A stretch of 64,000 nucleotides of DNA. Source: Symbiodinium sp. CCMP2592 (Eukaryota > Sar > Dinophyceae > Suessiales > Symbiodiniaceae). The position numbers and the translations under genes were made by a program. Positions 51,788-62,277 of the stretch are shown here, piece after piece; position 1 is the stretch's first letter, and every line of letters begins with the position of its first letter. The notes beneath the pieces are model-generated. The model worked only from the letters and a program-made list of their open reading frames with translations, ran no database searches and was not told the origin of the DNA. The stretch covers positions 119,501-183,500 of the forward strand of contig CAJNDT010002035.1 in assembly GCA_905221615.1 (NCBI GenBank). The letters run 5' to 3'.

Positions 51788-53228
51788 TCAAGCAAAGTCC
51801 GGCTCACATGCATCTGGGCCTGCATCCATGGCACAGTCTGCGCAAATCACATCCTGAAGAAGGGAGCATCGATTTGGATCGAGATTGAGTTGAACGCCTT
51901 CCCTGCAGAAATGGAACGTAGCACGGGCTTGCATGAGAGCGTTCCACGAAGCGCTCACGAAGGGCTTCCGCACCCAGCCATTCTGCAGGATAAAGAAGGT
52001 CTGCTCGGATTTTTTGTAGAAGCCGATGGCCACCATCGCAGGCGATTCACCCTCTGCCCCTGTAAGTTGCTTATGCTCAAGAGCGCCGTCAGCCTTGAAG
52101 CTTTGTGTGGTTCTGAATCCTGTCACAAGCGCTACCCCCAACTGTGTCAAATATTGGGCACACTGCTGCGGCGATGCTCCAGCTTGGCAAGACATCGGCA
52201 AGAAGTCATCTTTCTGCATTTTCGTAGCGGAAAGCAAAAAAGCAAATGCTGGGTAACCTTGCCCTCGAAGGTATGTTTGGATGGCCTCAAACGGTGCTTG
52301 GTGGAGGATGCTCTTCAATGCGTTGACGGTCGTGTGATGTTCTCTCTGATGGTCATGATCATAATTCCCGGCATATGCTGTAAAAGTAGCAGCAGCCGCC
52401 GCAAAGCAGACAGCATTGGCCTGCAGGCGCAGCACTCCGATCGATGTGTCAAAGTTCTTTGCCCAGAAAACACTCTTTTTCGCGTCCTGCTGCACTGACG
52501 ACAAAAAGTTGTCCAAAGCCCCATCAAATGTCAGATCCTCGCTGTTGTTGTGCTTGGCATCACCGGTGACCAAATAACGCAAACGCTTTTGTACCTGCTC
52601 GTCCTGAGTCTGCGCGAAGACATGCAACATCTTCATCTCGAGCTCCCCGAACTCCCCGCGCCGTCCGTTCTGAATTGCATTCAGGAACTCCTTGCCGGCC
52701 TCTGTGACCTGCTTTGTGATCTGGCTGACGAGCCAAAAAAAACCAAACAAATGAACATGTCACAGCCCCGAGCCACCAAACTAACCAAGCAATAATCCTA
52801 GCAAGGACCAAACCTCCTAGCGTGAACTACTTAAGGGGAATAAATGGGCTAAGTGGTGGGAATAAGGAGGGAGGTGAAACCTAGAACTTAGAGGAAAACA
52901 TGAGGATGTGTTGGGACGAGATGCCTGTGCTGAGGCTTCTGGTGCATCGAAGACAATGAGGATGGGCTTGCCTGCAGAATTGCCATCAGGAAGTATCTCG
53001 TTGACCGAAACGTCAGAATCCTCAACATCACAGGCATCTGCGTTCTTGTAAAGCATCATTTTGTCGGCAGCCACACGTAGTTCGGATTTTCTCCGTGCGA
53101 CTGAAATGAGGTCATCGACATCTTGTTGCTCACCAAGCTCCGTCGCAAAAACCTTGATGGGCCTGCGGTCTTGTACTCGCACCCACCAAAACTTGCCCTC
53201 CCTGAGTGGGGAGCGGCTTCTGTCTGCC
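51788..53228 (-). CDS. Crinkler-like (CRN) effector with papain-like C-terminal domain; main part (start at 53230)
   Basis: Two exons on the minus strand: 53230-52881 and 52724-51788, giving 428 aa. The proposed intron (GT donor at 52880, CAG acceptor after a T-rich tract, 156 nt) keeps the frame exactly (AG|C). Residues ~13-98 match the Crinkler header: FWWVRVQ, IKVFATELGE, DVDDLISVARRK, LYKNAD, NEILPDGNSAGKPILIVFDAPE; in CRN proteins this ubiquitin-like header precedes a variable effector domain. Residues ~210-390 resemble a papain-like fold: AVCFAAAAATFTAYAG (candidate Cys223), AMVAIGF, FILQNGW (Asn365). The usual His before the AMVAIG strand is replaced by SP, so activity is doubtful. The C-terminus is Cys-rich. 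It lies inside the right TIR, convergent with the integrase. GC-richer than viral genes, so host-derived cargo is likely. Confidence 0.65.
52725..52880 (-). other. Predicted intron of the Crinkler-like gene
   Basis: The two open stretches lie in different frames and are bridged exactly by a 156-nt GT...AG interval. The acceptor side has a run of eight T before GGCTCGTCAG. The donor (AG|GTTTCA) is weak, so neighbouring donors are possible. An intron argues for a eukaryotic, not viral, origin of this gene. Confidence 0.5.
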
Positions 53229-53230
53229 AT

Positions 53231-53446
53231 GGGCACGGGCTGGAGGGAAGTTAGTGAAGCATTCGGAATTCGTGATTCTTACACACTTGACCTCTGAAGT
53301 ATAGTCTGCAGTTGACACCGCATGCGTGGCAGCAAACATGTGGACCTCAACATGCACACGCTGCAACTATGCATGTGGGTAAACTGCTCAAAAAGCTACA
53401 GCGTCACCCTGCATCCTTACCTTGCCCATTTCGTACAAATACAACA
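53231..53446. promoter_or_regulatory. Upstream region of the Crinkler-like gene
   Basis: About 215 bases between the gene start and the right TIR, including CATGCGTGGC and CATGCACACG words and no telomere-like motif until the TIR edge. Any promoter of the gene must be here or in the TIR itself. The start codon sits in a CCCATGG context. Confidence 0.3.
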
Positions 53447-53812
53447 GGTAACCCTGAACCCAATAATATCTATGAGAGAACCCTTGCCCGTTTTGGGTAA
53501 TAATGCCACCTTAGGGAATATGGATGGGGTAATTGGTTATTCCTATACTGGTCTTGGTAATGGGGAAGTAGTGGTGATATTTGGGGGATTGTAGTGGGGA
53601 GTATAGGAATAATCCTCTTATATGGATGCGGTAATCGGTTCTTCCTATACTGGTTTTGTAATGGGGAAGTAGTAGTGATATAGTTGGTGAGGTGTAGGGG
53701 GGGAGTATAGGAATAATCGTCTAATGGGTTGACTGGTGGTATTATTACCCAAAATGGGCAAAGGTTCTGCTAACTAAATACCCCATAAGTATAGACCATA
53801 TATGATACTTGG
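53447..53812 (-). repeat. Right terminal inverted repeat of the PLV
   Basis: Inverted copy of 35353-35726, with the same internal ~100 bp tandem duplication and the same foldback ends. It lies downstream of the integrase and just upstream of the start of the effector-like gene, so that gene is inside the element. High identity to the left copy over the whole core argues that the two repeats belong to one element and are not two old independent insertions. Confidence 0.88.
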
Positions 53813-53913
53813 AACCCTTGGGGTTTGCAAGGCTCCAGAGATTCCAGGAACCGCGCCTGAAGCTTCGGCTGAGGCATCGCTTCCACCCTCGGATCGTCCA
53901 GGGAGTACTCGGG

Positions 53914-54026
53914 TACCCAGAGACTCCAATATCCCTTAACTAAGGAAGATTCCTGAAATTATAGTGGGATACCAAATATGATTTAAGGAATATTCCTTAA
54001 TTAGGGGATACTGGAGTCTCTGGGTA
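53914..54026. mobile_element. Foldback element family H, just outside the PLV
   Basis: TA-CCCAGAGACTCCAATATCC to GGATACTGGAGTCTCTGGG-TA, 100 bp beyond the right TIR of the PLV. Confidence 0.75.
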
Positions 54027-55950
54027 GTTCTCGAATTCAGGACCCCTCGTTAGGAACCCAAACGAAGGCATCGCCCCCCTAAATTAGTGAACTACCTACA
54101 TATTCCCTGAAGAAGACGAGTACCACTTTTCCTAGTATTCAGTCTCAACATGAGCTTCAACGTGAACCCCAAACCCTACACGGCTTGAACACTGAAACAC
54201 TCCATACGCCTTGACAGAAAGACAATACCTTTAGGAACCGAGATGCTCCTACTCTCAGATACTATGTATATCGGCATACACACTTTTTATATGGATTTAT
54301 ATATCTAGGTGATGTGCATACATATGTATATATATAACATGTGTTGAGGTACACATTTGTAAGTTTCTTTGTATAATTAAAAATCATTCACACCGTTTAA
54401 ACCCTAGCCTAAACCCTAAACTCTCAACCGTACACCCTAGACCCTACACCCTAAACAACCGCAAACCCTAGACCCTAGACTCTACTGCGCCAGGACGAAA
54501 GTTCGTCGCATCCGGTAGGTCCGCTAGCACATACTTGCAAACCCCTTTCCCCCATAGACTCCTTCACGAAGTGGCAATGTCAGGCCCGGACCCCACTAAT
54601 TCCTCCGTCGGAACAAAAAAACAGTGTATGTTCATTTTGGCATGGAAATTCCTCCGCTAGCCAGGCCACGTAAAATGCACTTCTTCGTACTCCGAGTCCT
54701 CCGCCAAGCAAAGACATCTTAGTGCGACAAAACTTTCATCCTGCTGATGTAAACCCTAGACCGTAAACCCGAAGCTCTAAACCCGAAGCCCAAAACCCTA
54801 AACCCCTAAAACCCCTAAATTCTAGACCCTAAACCCGAAGCCCTAAAGAAATCCCTGGCCGCGGCGCTTCCAGGCTTCGAGCAGCCTCTGGTCCAGTTCT
54901 TTGATCCTCTCTTCCTGGCCGGTAAGACCTGGCTTCAGGGCTTAGGGTTTCAAGGGGTTTAAGGGTTTATGGGTTAGGGGTGAAAGGGTTTAGGGTTTTC
55001 AGGGTAGCACCTGGCTTTCTTTTTTTTTTGAGCGCCTTTTTCCGCCTAGCAGTTAAGGTCAGTAGCACCTGGCTTTAGGGCTTAGGGCTTTAAGGGTTTT
55101 AGGGTTCGGGGGTTTGCGGATTAGGGTTGAGGGGCTTAAGGGTTTAAGGGTTTAGGGGTGGAAGAGTTTAGGGGTTTAGGGCTTAGGGCTTTAAGGGGTT
55201 TAAGGGTTTATGGGTTAGGGGTGAAAGGGTTCGGGCTTCAAGGGTTTAAGGGTTTAGGGTTTTAGGGTTTCAGGGTTGAGGGTTTAGGGTTCATGGGTCC
55301 AACTCCCTCACACTAGTCATAGGGTTTAGGGTTCAGGGCGAGTAAACAAGGGTAATAACAGCAGTAATAATGCCAATAGCAGAAAAGGATAATGGTTTTT
55401 ACGCTACTGATGATAATCATACTAACAATAGCAAGAACGAGGAAGAACAGTAAGTAAAGCCTGGTTCCGCGACGATGCCCCTCAACGAGAACAAGACCAA
55501 TCACAATAATGACGGGCTTGAGGGCTTAGGATGCAAGGTTTAAGGCTTCCCCTCAAGAAATACAATTCTAATAACTAATTAATGACAATCATAACCATGA
55601 TAGCATGAGTTGGAACACCAATCCTCGGCTCACTACTATCCCTTTGATATGAGCATAAGAAAAATCAACCCATCCTAAATATTTCTTTCGAAAGACAGCG
55701 AGTACTCTGTTTTCTATGGATCAGTACAAGGCTACTGCTGTGCGGCCGAGTCGCGGAATACTTTCGAGAGGTTCTCAGCAGCTGCGATGTCTCGGGTGCT
55801 GTATCTGCTGGACTGATGGAGCAGCGCGCAGATGACCTCGTACACCGGCCTTACTTCCCGGAATAAGCCACAGAAATACGAAGGTTGAGCATTCAGACTA
55901 CCACTGAACAATAAGAGCCCAAAGCGTTTAACGATCTGGCATTGGTTGGG
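54027..55950. other. Non-coding stretch right of the PLV, telomere-like
   Basis: 54395-54480 and 54740-54860 carry CCCTAAA words; 54935-55335 is a dense but degenerate TTTAGGG-type region on the other strand. No gene supported. Confidence 0.5.
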
Positions 55951-56051
55951 TACGGCCCCCATACAGTAACAGTCTATAATAGGGCTACTATTAAGGGCCT
56001 TATATATTTATATTATGAATATTATCCAACTGTTACTGAGTGGGGGCCGTA
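55951..56051. mobile_element. Foldback element family I
   Basis: TA-CGGCCCCCATACAGTAAC to GTTACTGAGTGGGGGCCG-TA. The complementarity extends into TTGGG/CCCAA outside the TA. Confidence 0.7.
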
Positions 56052-56167
56052 CCCAAGGCATTGGAGAAGTGAGCGGCAGCATGCACCAGGGATGCTCGGA
56101 CTCATTCCGCTCCTGGAGCTCTGCGGCCCGAGTCTCAAGTATCTCGGCCACCTCAAATTTGAGTGCT

Positions 56168-56370
56168 TAATATAGGGGACTGAATAGTTAGAACAGGGTT
56201 CCTTTAAAGGGGTCCTTCAAAGGGATACTTTCAGGGATCTTTAAGGGTACTATAATGTAGGGGCCTTGATGATTAGAATAGGGGTTTGGGGTATATTGCA
56301 GTATAGATATGATAAGGACCCCCAAGAAATTACATTGGCAAATATTTGGGCCCCTATATTGGAGTGTAGC
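56168..56370. mobile_element. Two adjacent family C foldback copies
   Basis: A partial copy (TATAGGGGACTGAATAGTTA) at 56172-56255 runs into a second copy (GTAGGGGCCTTGATGATTAG) ending near 56362 with GGGCCCCTATATT. Probably nested or tandem insertion. Confidence 0.6.
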
Positions 56371-56710
56371 GTTTCGGGCCCAGCCCTCAAAACATTCAAA
56401 CTTGAACGCCCCCAGCATCTAAAACAATTCGACTGAAAAAAGAAGGAGCGCTACATTTCGAATACGACAAAAAACTCGAAGAGCTCTCCGGCCACCTCAA
56501 CGTCTTAAGCCCCAAAACCTTAACCTTAAACCCTCAAAACCTAAACCCCGAAAGCCCGTTTCGCCCTAAATTTTACATCCCTCAAACCCTAAACTACTAA
56601 TTGTCGCGAGATATGTTTCGGATCTGTTTGGGACTTGCTTGCTGCATCAACGCACAAGCTGCACAAGCCGGACAATGCAAAACAGGCGCAAGCAACAGTG
56701 TAACTACCAC

Positions 56711-56752
56711 GGTACTACTACTACGACGACGACGACGAAGACTACAACTACG

Positions 56753-56822
<70 letters not shown>

Positions 56823-56839
56823 GTTCTACTACTACTACG

Positions 56840-56884
<45 letters not shown>

Positions 56885-57002
56885 GCTACTGCTACTGCTA
56901 CTGCTACTGCTACTGCTACTGCTACTACGACTACGACGGCTACTACCACTACTACCCGTCCTCCTCCTCCTCCTACTACTACTACCACTGCTGCTGCTGC
57001 TG

Positions 57003-57056
<54 letters not shown>

Positions 57057-57063
57057 ACTACTA

Positions 57064-57121
<58 letters not shown>

Positions 57122-57130
57122 AAACTACTG

Positions 57131-57168
<38 letters not shown>

Positions 57169-57245
57169 GCTACTACTACTACTACTACTACTCCTACTAC
57201 TCCTACTACTCCTACTACTCCTACTACTCCTACTACTACTACTGC
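56711..57245. repeat. ACT/ACG/GCT trinucleotide block
   Basis: About 530 bp of (ACT)n with ACG, GCT, CTC and CCT variants. It is open in several frames on both strands; the encoded Thr, Leu, Tyr, Ser or Val runs are repeat products. Confidence 0.95.
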
Positions 57246-57469
57246 ACCATGACTGTAATTCTACCGTACTAGCGCTGTACTACTACTGTGCGGCTCAGGG
57301 TTTAGAGTTTGGAGTTCTGGGTTTAGGGTTTAGAGTTCTAGCATTGGTGGTTCAAGGCAAAGTCAAGCAATTGGGACCGTTTATGATTTCCGAAGGTTAC
57401 CGCTGACCTCTCTGCGATTTATGACGAATGTCGCTGCATAACGGACCCATACAAAGATAAAAACATTCA

Positions 57470-60400
57470 AGGGTGGACGTTGGCGTTACAAACTTACTGT
57501 GTGTCTTGCACTTTGGAAAGTCTACGTTTTAAAAAACCAAAAAATCAAGGGTGTACGTTGGCGTTACAAAAATACAAAGATTCAAGGGTGGATATTGGCG
57601 TTACGAACTCGCAGTGTCCCTCAAACTTGGAAAGTCTACCATACAAAGGTACAAAAATTCAAGGGTCGACGTTGGCGTTACACACTTACAGTGTCTTTGA
57701 AATGTGCGAAGTTGACCATGCAAGATGCAAAAAGCATGGGTGGACGTTGGTCAGTGTCCTTGAAAGTTGCAAAGTCTACCATGCGAAAATAAAAACAAAT
57801 AAGGGCGGACGTTGGCGTTACAAACTCACAGTGTCCTGGAAAATGTTGAAGTCTACCGTCCAAAGATGCAAACAAGTCCGGGGTGGACGTTGGCGTTACA
57901 ACGTTAGAGTGTGCTTGAAACTTGCAAAGTCTACCGTACAAAGATACAAAATCTCAAGGGTGGACGTTGGCCTTACAAACTGGCAGTGTCCTTGAAATTT
58001 GTAAGGTCTACCATACAAACATAAAAAAATAAAGGGTGGACGTTGGCGTCACAAACTTACTGTGTGCTGTTAACATTTGCAAAGTCTACCATGCAAAGAT
58101 ACAAACAATCAAGGGTGGACGTTGCCGTTACAAACTTGGAGTGTAAACCAATGTTTGCAAAGTCTACCATGCAAAGATACAAAAAATCGTGGGTGGACGT
58201 TGGCCTTACAAACTTACAATGTCCTTGAAGTTTGCAAAATCTACCATACAAAGACACAAAAGTTCTAAGTTCTAATGACTGGCAACTAGTTCATGCTTGC
58301 TTGTGCCGTTCCTTTGGTTGCCGGTTCCGCACGTGTGATATCCCGGCCGCCATTGGAGGTGCTAGCGCATCTTTGTATGGTAGACTATGCGGATTTCAAC
58401 TAACACTATAAGTTTGTAACACCAACGTCCACCCTTGAATTCTGGTATCTGGTAGATCTTGCAAACTTCAAAGACAGTGTAAGTTTGTAACGCCAACGTC
58501 CAGGACGTTGGCGTTACAAACTTACAGTGTCAGTGATGTTTGCAAAGTCTGCCATGCGCAAAGATACAAAACACCACGGGCGGACGTTGGCTTTATAAAC
58601 TTAGTGTTCTTGAAAATTTCAAGAACTACCATGCAGAAATACAAAAAAAGTTCAAGGGTGGACGTTGGCGTTACAAAGTCTACCATACAAAGATACAAGC
58701 ATTCAAACCTGGTGTTTATCGTTACAAAACTTACAGTGTAGTTGAAACTTGCCAATTATACCATACAAACATACAACAAATTCTAGGGCGGACATTGGCG
58801 ATGCAAAGTGACAATGTGTTTGATATTTGCGGACTCTAACATACAAACATACGTAACAGGGTGGACGTTGGCGTTACAAACTTACAATGTCCTTCGAACT
58901 GCAAAATCTGCCATACAAATTACAAACTTACGATGTCCTTCAAACTGCAAAGTCTACCATACAAAGATGCAACAAATCATGGGTGGACGTTGGCGCTACA
59001 AACTTACAATGTCCTTCAAACTGCAAAGTCTACCATACAACGACACAACAAAATCATGGGTGGACGTTGGCGTTACAAACTTACAGTGTTCTTCAAACTG
59101 CAAAGTTTACCATACAAAGAGACAACAAATCATGGGTGGACGTTGGCGTTACAAGCTTGCAAAATCCTTCAAACCTCACTCTACCATACAAAGATACAAC
59201 AAATCATGGGTGGACGTTGGCGTTACAACCTTACATTGTCCTTCAAACTGCAAAGTCTACCATACAACGATACACAATTCAAGGGTGGACATCGGCGTTA
59301 CAAACTTGCAGCGTCCGTCAAACCGCAAAAGTCTACCATACAAAGATACAAAAATCATGGGTGGACGTTGGCGTTACAAACTTACAATGTCCTTCAAACT
59401 GCAAAGTCTACCATACAAAGATACAACAAATCATGGGTGGACGCTGGTGTTACAGACTTACAATGTCCTTCAAACTGCAAAGTCTACCATACAAAGATAC
59501 AACAAATCATGGAAGGACGTTGGCATTACAAACTTACGATGTCCTTCAAACTGCAAAGTCTACCACACAAAGATACAACAAATCATGGGTGGACGTTGGC
59601 GTTGCAAGCTTGCAATATCCTTCAAACTGCAAAGTCTGCCATACAAAGATACAACGAATCATGGGTGGACGCTACGATGCAAAGATACAGCACATGATGG
59701 GTGGATGTTGGCATTGCAAGCTTACAATGTCCTTCAAGCTGCAAACGTCTACCATACAGAAATTCAATAAATCATGTGTGGACGTTGGCGTTACAAACTT
59801 ACACTGTCCTTCAAACTGCAAAATCTACCATACAAAGATGCAACAAATCATGGCTGGACGTTGGCGTTTGAAGCATACAATGTCGTTCAAAATGCAAAGT
59901 CGACCATACACAGATACAAAAAATCATGGGTGGACGTTGGCGTTACAAACTTACGATGCCTTTCAAACTGCAAAGTCTACCATACAACGATACAACAAAT
60001 CATGGGTGGACGTTGGCGTTACAAACTTACAATGTTCTTCAAACTGCAAAGTCTGCCATACAAAGAGACAACAAATCATGGGTGGACGTTGGCGTTACAA
60101 GCATACAATGTCCTTCAAACTGCAAAGTCTGCCATACGAAGATACAACAAATCATGGGTGGACGCTACGATGCAAAGACACAGCACATGATGGGTGGATG
60201 TTGGCATTGCAAGCTTACAATGTCCTTCAAGCTGCAAACGTCTACCATACAGAAATTCAATAAATCATGGGTGGACGCTGGCGTTACAAACTTACAATGT
60301 TCTTCAAACTGCAAAGTCTACCATGCAACGATACAACAAATCAGGGGTGTACATTGGCGTTACAAGCTTACAATGTCGTTCAAACTGCAAAAGTCTATCT

Positions 60401-61160
60401 TACCAAGATACACCAAATCATGGGTGGACGCTGGCGTTACAGACTTACAATGTCCTTCAAACTGCAAAGTCTACCATACAACGACACAACAAATCATGGG
60501 TGGACGTTGGCGTTACAAACTTACAATGTTCTTCAAACTGCAAAGTCTGCCTTACAAAGATACAACAAATCATGGGTGGACGTTGGCGTTACAAGCATAC
60601 AATGTCCTTCAAACTGCAAATTTACCATACAAAGAGACAACAAATCATGGGTGGACGTTGGCGTTACAAGCTTGCAATGTCTTTCAAACTGCAAAGTCGA
60701 CCATACAACGATACAACAAATCATGGGTGGACGTTGGCGTTACAAACTGGCAATGTCTTTCAAGCTGACAAAGATACAAAAAATCGTGGGTGGACGTTGG
60801 CGTTACAAACTTACAATGTCCTTCAAACTGCCAAGCTTACCATACAAAGATACAACAAATCATGGGTGGACGCTGGCGTTACAGACTTACAATGTCCTTC
60901 AAACTGCAAAGTCTACAGTACAACGATACAACAAATCATGGGTGCACGTTGGCGTTACGAACTTACAATGTCCTTCAAATTGCAAATTCTACCGTTCAAC
61001 GATACAACAAACCATGGGTGGATGTTGGCATTACAAACTTGCAATGTCTTTCAAACTGCAAAGTCTATACAACAAATCATGGGTGGGCGTTGGCGATACA
61101 AACTTACGATGTCTTTCAAACTGCGAAGTCTACCATACAACGGTACAACAAATCATGGGC
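57470..61160 (+). repeat. Tandem array of 76-bp units (~45-50 copies)
   Basis: The unit carries GGGTGGACGTTGGCGTTACA, AACTTACAATGTCCTTCAAA, CTGCAAAGTCTACCATACAA and AGATACAACAAATCAT in that order. Units in the first third (57.47-58.8 kb) are diverged; those at 58.9-61.16 kb are nearly uniform, with occasional higher-order copies (for example 59640-59760 and 60120-60250). Because 76 is not a multiple of three and the unit has no stop, all three plus frames are open for long stretches. I regard it as a satellite, not a gene. Confidence 0.9.
58365..58525 (-). repeat. Inverted block inside the 76-bp array
   Basis: About two units are in reverse orientation, ending at a perfect palindrome with 23-bp arms (58479-58501 and 58503-58525) around one base. 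A unique ~100 bp patch (58266-58364) precedes it. Confidence 0.8.
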
Positions 61161-61165
61161 CTAAA

Positions 61166-62173
61166 CCCCAAAGCCCTAAGCTTTAAATCCCTCAAGCCCT
61201 AGATCCCGATGTCCCTAAGCCCACCTCTTCTGATTAGATCCCCAAACCCCCAAAACACTGAAACCCCAAAACTAAACCCCTAAGACCCCAAATCCCTAAA
61301 GCCCTAAGTCCCTAAGCCCACCTCCTCCAGCCCCCTAAACCTAAACCCTAAATCCCTAAGTCCCTAAACCCTAAAGATCCCAAAACCCTAAACCCTAAGT
61401 CCCTAAACCCTAAAAATCCTTAAACCCTAAGTCCCTAAACCCTAAACCCTAAGTCCCTAAGCCCACCTCCTCCAGCGCTCCCTCGTCCTGCAACTGTCCG
61501 AAAGCTCGCCGGAAGAGCCCCGGGCTCTTCATCAGCTCTCGCCAACCTCGGGTTTTGGGCCTTGGGGCTTTAGGGCTTTAGGGTTTTTTGGGGCCTTAGG
61601 GCTTTAGGGTGAATTTTGGGCTTTAGGGGGTGTAGGGCTTTAGGGGTTTAGGGTTCAGGGGTTTGGGGTTTAGGGGTTTAGGGGTTTGGGGTTCTGGGGT
61701 TAGGGGTTTAAGGCTTTTGGGGTTTAGGGGTTTGGGCTTTAGGGGTTTAGGGTTTAGGGTTTAGGGCTGTTGGGGCTCTTGTGGCTTAGAGGTTTACAGG
61801 GCTCGGACGGGGTGTTGCCGGGTAGGGTTTCCGGTTTGCGTTGATTTGCTCTAGGGCTGCTGCTACGTGCCACACGACGGGGAACCATTGCAGATGCTCT
61901 GCTTTCCTTCTTGTCTCATGAAAACTTGCGCTTATTCACTTGGCAACCGTGTAACACGACCCTGCCAGAAGCCAAGACCGAAACCCTTAAACTTCTGAAC
62001 CTCAAAGCCCTAAACCTCGAACCCCAAACCAAAACCCCAAAACCTTGAATTTTTGAAATTCCGAGCCCTAAACCCCTAAACCGCTGAACCCTAAAGCCCC
62101 AAACCCAAATCCCGAAGACCCCAAACCCTAAACCCCAAACCTTTAAACCTCTAAACACTTAAGACTTAAGACC
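61166..62173. other. Telomere-like degenerate region, no gene
   Basis: 61160-61460 is rich in CCCTAAA/CCCCAAA words; 61545-61800 is rich in TTTAGGG/TTTGGGG words on the opposite strand; 61980-62160 switches back. The orientation alternates in blocks of 200-300 bp. Confidence 0.6.
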
Positions 62174-62277
62174 TATATGAGTGGTTGTCAAAATCATGGT
62201 CCCTTCTTGGGTGCCTAATACAATACGGCACCTAATATTTAGGGTACCCAAGAAGGGACCCAACAACCACCCATATA
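62174..62277. mobile_element. Foldback element family J
   Basis: TATGAGTGGTTGT to ACAACCACCCATA ends with an inner GGTCCCTTCTTGGGT/ACCCAAGAAGGGACC palindrome; TA on both sides. Confidence 0.7.

Larger units (their letters stand above)
35353..53812. mobile_element. Integrated Polinton-like virus (PLV), TIR to TIR
   Basis: An 18.46 kb unit bounded by inverted repeats (35353-35726 and 53447-53812). It contains the hallmark PLV genes: packaging ATPase, double-jelly-roll capsid protein, penton-like protein, rve integrase and a large replication protein. The viral gene block (35.79-51.16 kb) is clearly AT-rich against GC-richer flanks full of telomere-like repeats. Gene order and the S74 fibre and lipase accessories match PLVs such as the Tetraselmis and Phaeocystis viruses; this is family knowledge, not a search result. 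All major ORFs are uninterrupted and the TIR cores are nearly identical, so insertion looks recent or under selection. About 2.3 kb of host-like DNA with one effector-like gene lies between the integrase and the right TIR. No target-site duplication could be recognised at the outer edges. Confidence 0.88.

Noticed and set aside
51704-52498. Plus-strand open frame opposite the Crinkler-like gene
   Set aside because: Antisense shadow; the minus strand has the recognisable motifs.
56597-57406. Open frames encoding poly-Ser, poly-Leu, poly-Thr and poly-Val
   Set aside because: Products of trinucleotide repeats, open on both strands.
57480-61202. Several long overlapping open frames in the 76-bp array
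   Set aside because: All are consequences of a stop-free repeat unit; the same protein words cycle through all three frames and no domain is visible.
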